A stretch of DNA of 64,000 nucleotides from the NCBI GenBank assembly GCA_016215105.1, contig JACRLJ010000009.1, positions 78,756-142,755 of the forward strand, written 5' to 3'. The stretch is from Candidatus Hydrogenedentota bacterium. Lineage in GTDB: Bacteria; Hydrogenedentota; Hydrogenedentia; Hydrogenedentales; SLHB01. Both the position numbers and the translations under genes were made by a program. The notes beneath the pieces are model-generated. The model was not told where the DNA came from, did not search any database, and saw nothing but the letters and a program-made list of their open reading frames with translations. Of the stretch, positions 56,915 through 64,000 are shown piece after piece (within the stretch, counting starts at the first letter, position 1; every line of letters begins with the position of its first letter).

Positions 56915-58780
56915 CTAGGCCGCGTCGGCGGCTTTCTTCCCAGTCCATTGGTCTATGAACTCCTGACGCTTTCCCGGCTCTGACTTCGGGAAGGTTGACA
57001 GTTTTCCATCGATCAGTACGCTCGTGCCGGTCAGGCTGTTCAGTGTCCACCCTAAACGGATCAACACATACTCATCCTTCTCCGCGTCAACCCACTTCAA
57101 CAAGTCGTTGAGTTCCGCCTTTGTCGCAACGCGCCCGATGGCGTAGGAGGCGCGTTGGCGAACGGCGGCCGGCGCGTCCGAGTTCAGAATGGCCGCCGCG
57201 GTCTGGTACGTCAGCTTTGCCGGCGTGTGGAACTGCAACGCGCCGATCAGCGATATCCGCACCTTATCGTCCTGCGAGGCGTCGAGCGCCTGTTTCGCGA
57301 TGGTATTGCCCATTGCCGCCGGCGCCATGATCTCGAGGGCGCGCGCAATGGAACGCCGCACAGCGGGGTCCTTATCCGTGAGATAGGGCAGCAGATCATT
57401 CGCAGTGCTCGAATTTCCAATCGCGCGAAGGGCGTCTGCCGCGGCCTGACGCACTTTGGCGTCGTCATTCCTCAGATACGGCAGCAGCGCCTTGGCCGCC
57501 GGACCGTAGACCATCGCGCCTAGACGGTCGATGCTGGCCACGAGCTCATCGCCCGTTTGTTTCGCAAGCCCAGTGAGAACCGATTTGGGAGTTGACTCGT
57601 TCTTCCAGATAATCAGGTGGTCGATCTCGACAATCTTGTTTTCCACCGTGGACCAGCAGAACGTCCGCAACTCCATTTCATCTTCCTTGCACTGCACCAC
57701 GGTATACGTGGGTTTGCCCTCGGTTGTGCGGTCGTCGGCGACGGCCGTCCACCACTCCGGATAATTGCCGTTAATGTCGCCGCCGTTTACGACGTAGGCG
57801 GTGCCCGCTGCATCGTCACGCTTGCCATCCCGGATACGGAATGCGCGCTCATAGATGTGGGTGTGGCCCGCAATGTCCATCGTAATGTGATGCTTGTCAA
57901 AGGACTTGGCGATCGCGTCAGGCCCGATGCCCATCTCGGGATCGGTGGGCTTCCGTTCGATTCCGGGAGCGCCGGTGACTTTGCGGCTGTCCGTGGGCCC
58001 GAAATAGCCGGCGCAAAATATGGGCAGATGCTGGGACAGGACGGTGTACTTGCTGTGAACGGTGGGCATGTGCTTGTCGAGCCATTGCGGGATCTCGCGC
58101 GAGCTGTCAATGGATACTAGCATGAAGTGCGTATTGCCCCAGTCGAACGTTGCGAAGGGTTCGCCCTCACCCTGGAGTTCATGGTACTTCGCGAACCAGT
58201 CGTTCTCCTTGTCCGTGGTCGCGGAGCCTTCGTGATTGCCGCGCGCCGTAACCATCATGTATTTGTGGTTAATCTCGGAATACCGCTTGAAATGCTCCGG
58301 CCACAGTTCGTACTTGTGGCCGTTTAACACCAAGTCGCCCATGATGAGATAGAAATCCGGATTCCATTGCAGCGTGTGGGCGGCCATTTTTGTCTCCTCC
58401 CAGCGCGTGTCCCAGCGGCGCGAATCCCCAACTACAATGAAGGTTACCGGGACCGGACCCGTGGGCGCGGTCTTGAACACGCTCTCCAAGTGATCGGCGC
58501 CGGCCTTGACCTGGTAGTGGTAGCTGGTGGCCGGCTTCAAGCCCGTGATGCGAACGCGGTGAATCTTCACGACCTCGTCCGATTTGGCCTGCTGGCCGTA
58601 CTTGTCGTCCGCGCCGTATGCCACGACCCCAGGGCCGGCGTCCGTTGTTTCCCAGATGATGGTAGCGCCATCCGTCGTGATGTTCTGAAGGTGGGGCGCA
58701 ATGTAAAACCCATCGGCCAATGCGGCCACCGGACAAACGAGCGCGGCGGCGAGCGTGAAAACAGCGGCGTAGCTTCGCAT
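56915..58780 (-). CDS. purple-acid-phosphatase-like metallophosphoesterase with C-terminal HEAT repeats
   Basis: N-term FN3-like; VTFIVVGDSRRWDTRW, DLVLNGHKYELW, ARGNHEGS, DIAGHTHIYERAFRI; HEAT-like YLRNDDAKVRQAAADALRAIGN. Start at MRSYAAV. Confidence 0.88.
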   Translation of the reverse strand: MRSYAAVFTLAAALVCPVAALADGFYIAPHLQNITTDGATIIWETTDAGPGVVAYGADDKYGQQAKSDEVVKIHRVRITGLKPATSYHYQVKAGADHLESVFKTAPTGPVPVTFIVVGDSRRWDTRWEETKMAAHTLQWNPDFYLIMGDLVLNGHKYELWPEHFKRYSEINHKYMMVTARGNHEGSATTDKENDWFAKYHELQGEGEPFATFDWGNTHFMLVSIDSSREIPQWLDKHMPTVHSKYTVLSQHLPIFCAGYFGPTDSRKVTGAPGIERKPTDPEMGIGPDAIAKSFDKHHITMDIAGHTHIYERAFRIRDGKRDDAAGTAYVVNGGDINGNYPEWWTAVADDRTTEGKPTYTVVQCKEDEMELRTFCWSTVENKIVEIDHLIIWKNESTPKSVLTGLAKQTGDELVASIDRLGAMVYGPAAKALLPYLRNDDAKVRQAAADALRAIGNSSTANDLLPYLTDKDPAVRRSIARALEIMAPAAMGNTIAKQALDASQDDKVRISLIGALQFHTPAKLTYQTAAAILNSDAPAAVRQRASYAIGRVATKAELNDLLKWVDAEKDEYVLIRLGWTLNSLTGTSVLIDGKLSTFPKSEPGKRQEFIDQWTGKKAADAA

Positions 58781-59137
58781 GTGTGAGACTCCTTCGTGTT
58801 GCGGAATGGCTTCGCAGAGGTGATCTAAGAGTGCCAGACCGCCCCAGCAAAAGCAACCGTCCGCAGAGACCCCATAGTAGACACGGCGTCGCCGCCGCAT
58901 CCGATAGCCTATCCCCTTGCGTCACGATCTTCCCCACCGCGGCGCACCCCATCTCTACCGCGCAGAACCCAGAGCGAGCCGGAGAATGGAGTTGCCGACG
59001 ACGAAGTCATTACGTACTTTTCCAACCTTAGTGCTATGATATTGCGTGTTTGACGTGGCGTGTTGTCGGCGCAACGGAGTCCGCTTCCCCCGGAGGCGCA
59101 AGACGTTCGCAGGGCGCAAGCCGTATCAGTGAGGAAC

Positions 59138-60442
59138 ATGCCGGCGGAAGTATGCGATATCTCGGTAGTCATTCCCAGCCTCAACGAGGCGGCCAATTTG
59201 TACCGCTTGTTGCCCAAGCTCAAGGAGGCGCTGGACAACCTTCACATTGCCTGGGAGATCATCGTCGTAGATGGTGACTCGACGGACGGCACTCCCGCCG
59301 TCGTGGAGAACGCCGGCGCCCGGTACATCAACGAAACCAGGCGCGGATACGGGACCGCCATATTGCGCGGTGTCACCGAGGCGCGGGGCGAATTCGTCCT
59401 CACGATGGACGCCGATATGTCCCATCCGGCGGAATTTGTCCAACAACTCTGGTCCGCCCGGACCGAAGCGGATATCGTCATCGGTTCCCGCTATGTTCCC
59501 GGCGGACACGCGGACCAGCCTTGGTTTCGCGCGATGTTGAGCCGCATTCTGAACGGATTCTTCGGATACGGGCTTGCCATGCCCGTGAAGGACATGTCGA
59601 GCGGATTCCGCCTCTATCGCCGCAGCGTGTTCCGCAATATCGATCTCACCTTCACCAACTTCGTCATTCTTATCGAAATTCTGTTGAAGGCTTTCGCCCG
59701 CGGCGCCCGCATCAAGGAGGCGCCGTTTCACTACAAGCCCCGGCAGTCCGGCAATTCGCATGCGCGCATCATTAAGTTCGGTGTGGACTATCTGCGCCTG
59801 TTCCATCGAATGTGGCGAATCCGAAACTCGGTAGACTTCCCCGACTACGATGAGCGCGCGTTTGACAGCCGCATTCCCCTGCAGAAGTACTGGCAGCGCA
59901 AGCGCTATGACATCATCATGCGGTTTACCCCGAAATTTGTTTCCACCGTGGACGTGGGCTGCGGCAGCAGTCATATTCTCGCTGACTTGCCTCATGCGAT
60001 CGGCGTTGACATGCGCCACGAAAAGCTCTCGTACATGCGCAAGAGCAACAAGCTGTTGCTGCAAGCCAACGGACTCCAATTGCCCTTTCCCGATGATTCG
60101 TTCGATTGCGCTATCAGCTCCGAAGTGATCGAGCATATTCCCGAAGAGAACGGCAAGTTGATTGACGAACTGACGCGGGTGCTGAAGCCGGGCGGGACGT
60201 TGGTCCTTGGCACTCCGGACTACGGCGGATGGCAATGGCCTCTCATCGAAAAGGCCTACGCCTTGGCCGCCCCCAGCGCGTACGCCGACGAGCACGTTAC
60301 GCACTACACGTACGATTCGCTGCGGAAAGCGCTGCTCGAGCGCGGCTACGAGATTACCGCGCACGACTACATCTGCAAAGCGGAACTGATATTTCAGGCG
60401 ACTAAACCTGGCAAGTCGGCGCCGAGTTCGAACGAGATATGA
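59138..60442 (+). CDS. glycosyltransferase family 2 fused to C-terminal class I methyltransferase
   Basis: DISVVIPSLNEAANLYRLLPKL, IVVDGDSTDGTPAV, VLTMDADMSHPAEFVQQL; C-term VSTVDVGCGSSHILADLPHAIGVDMR, FDCAISSEVIEHIPEENGKLIDELTRVLKPGGTLVLGTPDYG. Confidence 0.9.
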   Translation: MPAEVCDISVVIPSLNEAANLYRLLPKLKEALDNLHIAWEIIVVDGDSTDGTPAVVENAGARYINETRRGYGTAILRGVTEARGEFVLTMDADMSHPAEFVQQLWSARTEADIVIGSRYVPGGHADQPWFRAMLSRILNGFFGYGLAMPVKDMSSGFRLYRRSVFRNIDLTFTNFVILIEILLKAFARGARIKEAPFHYKPRQSGNSHARIIKFGVDYLRLFHRMWRIRNSVDFPDYDERAFDSRIPLQKYWQRKRYDIIMRFTPKFVSTVDVGCGSSHILADLPHAIGVDMRHEKLSYMRKSNKLLLQANGLQLPFPDDSFDCAISSEVIEHIPEENGKLIDELTRVLKPGGTLVLGTPDYGGWQWPLIEKAYALAAPSAYADEHVTHYTYDSLRKALLERGYEITAHDYICKAELIFQATKPGKSAPSSNEI

Positions 60443-60480
60443 TGCAACGCGAAACCAACTCCAACGACGAGGTGAAACGC

Positions 60481-61353
60481 ATGGTCCGTAGGCGCATGTA
60501 TGTCGCAGTGACTGTGCTGGCGCTGATGGTGGGTTGCGCCACCGGCTCGGCCAAGAAAAAGGATGAGGCCGCTACTCCGCCTCTCGTGCCCGACCCGCGC
60601 GCGGAACTGCTCAAGAAGGCCGAAGAGCAGCGCGCCGTCGTGCAGCAAGACCCCGCGAACGCCGAGCAACAATACAAACTTGGCAACGCGCTGTTCGACG
60701 CTTTCCAGTTCACGGAGGCGCGCGCCGCCTACAACGAGGCGATTAAGCTCAAGCCCGGCTATGCCGCCGCCTTCTGTAACCTTGGGCTGACGCTCAAGCG
60801 CCTGGGCCAGTTGGAGGAGGCCATAAAGGCCTATCGCTCGGCGCTGGCCATCGAACCGGATGACAAGACCACCTTGCTCAATCTCGCGTCGGCGCTTGAC
60901 ACTCTAAAGGACTCGGAGGGGCAAGTTGCGATCCTCCGCCATCTCGCCAAAGTCTATCCCGACGATGTGCAGGCGCAGGTCGAACTGGCCCATACCCTCT
61001 TCCGGCTCGGACGCTACGAAGACGCCGCCACGGCTTTCAAAGAAGTCTTGCGTCTCGACGCCGCGAATTCCGGCGATTACTACAATCTGGGGCTGTGCTA
61101 TTTCAACCGGGACGATTGGGATGGGGCTGTGACCACTTGGCTCGCTGGATTGGCCCGCAATCCGAAAGATCCCTCCCTGCTGAAAGGCTTGGCCGTGGTA
61201 TACTGGAAGCGAAAAGACTACGACCAGGCGTGGCAATATGTGACAAAGTGTGAAGCGCTCAATGTGGTTCTCGACCACAAATTCCTTCAGGCCCTGCGGG
61301 ATGATTCCGGTCAGCAGGGACCAAGCAGTAAGGTCTCGAAAGGGGCCAACTGA
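60481..61353 (+). CDS. TPR-repeat lipoprotein
   Basis: Signal VAVTVLALMVGC; TPR units KLGNALFDAFQFTEARAAYNEAIKLKPGYAAAFCNLGLTLKRLGQLEEAIKAYRSALAIEPD. Confidence 0.88.
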   Translation: MVRRRMYVAVTVLALMVGCATGSAKKKDEAATPPLVPDPRAELLKKAEEQRAVVQQDPANAEQQYKLGNALFDAFQFTEARAAYNEAIKLKPGYAAAFCNLGLTLKRLGQLEEAIKAYRSALAIEPDDKTTLLNLASALDTLKDSEGQVAILRHLAKVYPDDVQAQVELAHTLFRLGRYEDAATAFKEVLRLDAANSGDYYNLGLCYFNRDDWDGAVTTWLAGLARNPKDPSLLKGLAVVYWKRKDYDQAWQYVTKCEALNVVLDHKFLQALRDDSGQQGPSSKVSKGAN

Positions 61354-61426
61354 GGCGCTTCGCCAAACCCGGAGGCAACGACTTAGGAGTAACCGCTTCG
61401 CCGTTCCACCGAGGAGATGGGGACAT

Positions 61427-64000
61427 GAGGAAATCGGCGTTATTATTTCTGATCATGGCCGTATCGGCGGCGACGTTGACGGGATGTCCATGGTCCCCTG
61501 TAAGGTACCGGTTTACCAGCGCCGATTTGTTCCCAAACGGGATGTACCGGACCGACATGCCAGCGGCCACCGACGGGGGGAACCCGTCGCCCGCTCCTGG
61601 CGGCGCTGAAGAACAGGCCCGCCAGGTCGTCGAGCCCGATGTCATTCGGCAAGACGGGGCCACGCTATACGTCCTCAATCAGTACCGCGGCCTGACCCTC
61701 GTGGACCTCGACTCCCACGCCGTTCTCAGTCAGGTTCCGACACTGGGCTATCCCCGCGATCTGTATATTCAGGGAACGCGCGCCTACGTGCTGGTGGCGT
61801 ACGCCACGAACTATACAACCCAGGGCAACACCATCAGCTTCGCCATTCAGTCGCGCCTGTACGTCGTTGATATCTCAAATCCAGCCGCGGCTGCGGTGCT
61901 GTCGAGCTACGATCTCCACGGCGACCTCGTGGACAGCCGCTTGGTTGGCGACGTTCTTTACGCCGTCGGAGCGGAATATCAGTGGAGCGTTGCCCTTCCT
62001 GGTGTCGTCAAATCCCAACTCGGGACTTCGTGGGTCACGAGCGTAAGTATCGCCAATCCCGCCAACATCCAGCAGGCCGATCAGGTCTCGTTCGACGGGA
62101 CCGGCACGGTGATTCAGGCCACCGACGCCGCCATCTTTGTCGCGGCGCCCGACTGGCAGACCGGGAATTCTTCGATCACCTATGTGGATATCGCTGACCC
62201 TACCGGCGCGATGACGGTGCGCGGGTCCATCGGCGTCCAAGGCCAAATCGCCGACCGCTTCAAGCTCGACGCCTACCAGGGCGTGCTGCGCGTCGTGAGC
62301 GGGGGATGGGACGGCCAGCGGCAGGTCTACGTCACCACCGTTGATTTGACGGACCCGGATCACTTGGCGCAACTGGCGCAGACCGGCCTCGCGAATGCCG
62401 TCGGTGAACAGGTTTTCGCCACGCGCTTCGACGGCGCCAAAGCCTACATCGTGTCGTATCTCACGCGGGATCCCCTGTTCGTAGTGGACCTCTCCGATCC
62501 GGCGAAGCCGGTCGTTGCGGGACAACTCGACCTTCCCGGATGGTCCACCCATATCGAGCCGCGCGGCAACCGCCTCATCGCGCTCGGCGTTGACGACACC
62601 AATGGCCGCAAGATCAGTGTCAGCCTATTTGATGTCTCCAACCCCGCCGCGCCCGCGCTTATCCAGCGCGAGAGCTTCGGGGGGAACTGGTCGTGGTCCA
62701 ACGCCTACAGCGACGTCAAGTCATTCACCGCCCTGGACAACGTGATCATCGTTCCGTTTAGCGGGTGGGAGGACAATTTCGCGGGTTATGACCGGCTGCA
62801 GTTCCTGTCGTACACGCCCGACAGCCTTCAGGCGCGCGGCTACGTCGACATGCAAGGCGCCGTGCTGCGCTCCTTCGCATACGGGGGCGTCTACTACGGT
62901 GTAACCACCGAACAGTTAGCTACGATTGACGGCTCGGACCTCGATCATCCCTCCGTCACCAACAGTCTCACGCTGGCCGACAACATCAGCGATTTTGTCG
63001 AGCTTACGCCGTCGCTCGGCGCCGAGATCATCACGCAGTATGACAGCGGCGAGACGATAGTCCGCACCGTGGCGCTCGCGGCCAAATCCGTGGGCGCCGC
63101 TATTGGCGAAACCACCGTGTCTATCGGACAACTCACCGCGGCGTACCGCTACGGCGCGTCCGTGGTGTTAGCCGGAGTGGATTGGACCAATTCGTCGCCC
63201 CAGTACCGCGTTGCCATCGTGGATTGCTCCGTGCCCGCCACTCCTGCGGTAACGGCTACGCTCGACGTCAAAGTGCAGCCGTACTACGGCTATCTGCCAA
63301 TGCCAATGTATCAGGCGGCGGACTCGATGAGAGGCGGCCCGGTGTCGTCCGCAGTCAGCAACTATTGGTGGTTCCCCATGCCACTGCAGCAGACCACGTT
63401 TTTGACCGGTAACAAGCTGCTCCTGCGCTGTGTGTCTGACCACTACGACGTCACTCTAGGCAGCGTGACGCCGGCCGAGGGTCTGGCCGTGGTCAACCTC
63501 GATACGGCCGCGTGGACCAGTACTGTCGGTCTGGGATACAGCGATATTGTCTCGCTAAACGAGGCCGGCGGAAAACTGATCTTGGGCACGAAGCGCGAAA
63601 CGAGCTATCAAGGTTTCAAAGCGATGTGCGCGTACTTCCTGCGCCAAATCGATATCGCCGCGCTTTCCGCGGGACCCGCCGCCAACGTTCCCGGCGAGTT
63701 CATTCAGTACGACGCGGCGAATAAGATCCTGACGTTGCGCGATTTCCAGTGGTCCGCGCCGTACACGTTCGACAACGTGTTGCGCACCGTATCCTGGGAT
63801 GGTTCGGCCACGGCAACGCCGTTACAAAGCCTGACCCTGCCGCAATCAACTGTCCAGACACTCGGCGCCGGCGCCAAAGTCTTCTACGACGCCTATGACT
63901 CCGGCTACACCGTCGCGGCCATACCCGTGAGCGCAAACGGCGCGTTGGGCGAGGTGACGAGCGTACAAGTCACCGATCAATGGGGATACTTGCTGGCTGG
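61427..64000 (+). CDS. beta-propeller domain lipoprotein (3' truncated by window edge)
   Basis: ATG at 61427: MRKSALLFLIMAVSAATLTGCPWSPVRYRF (lipobox); VEPDVIRQDGATLYVLNQYRGLTLVDLDS...GYPRDLYIQGTRAYVLV resembles the Beta_propel family; appears open to the window end, so absent from the ORF track. Confidence 0.8.

Noticed and set aside
59126-60364. 412-aa minus-strand ORF
   Set aside because: Shadow of the GT2-methyltransferase gene.
1-64000. tRNA, rRNA genes, CRISPR arrays, classic IS elements, prophage or defence systems
   Set aside because: No recognisable signatures seen on manual reading; absence not proven without tRNAscan/CRISPR/IS searches.

Overview
GC-rich bacterial chromosomal window. 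The gene content (H-X9-DG/DUF1559-like proteins, Ser/Thr kinase-FGE fusion, sulfotransferase, many secreted carbohydrate-active enzymes, CFI-box sorting tail) suggests a PVC-like or Hydrogenedentota-like organism; this taxonomic guess is inference only. I support about 36 coding regions. Housekeeping or recognisable genes include rsh (RelA/SpoT), uvrB, nagA and pepF. There is a large glycan-utilisation set: two tandem GH29 fucosidases, sialate O-acetylesterase, GH3-like, FG-GAP+GH9 and DUF2961/GH172. Others are a giant hybrid histidine kinase, glycosyltransferases, and a CFI-box-CTERM IPT/TIG surface protein with a consensus sigma70 promoter and a strong hairpin terminator. The last ORF (61427 to window end), a beta-propeller lipoprotein, is missing from the ORF track because it runs off the window. 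Main points for follow-up: (1) the protein at 50051-51526, from an uncharacterised family with Rep-like and winged-helix-like features and an out-of-frame N-terminus; (2) a cluster of zinc-ribbon + TM + H-x9/10-DG proteins lacking a prepilin leader, with two decayed remnants and a relic duplication junction; (3) a zinc-ribbon N-terminus shared between those proteins and the kinase-FGE protein; (4) a GH3-fold protein that has lost its catalytic motifs; (5) a divergent CsrA-like ORF with a non-ATG start next to a perfect promoter; (6) dispersed 9-bp and 24-bp repeat families. No tRNA, rRNA or CRISPR array was recognised. All family assignments are by eye from protein motifs; no searches were run.
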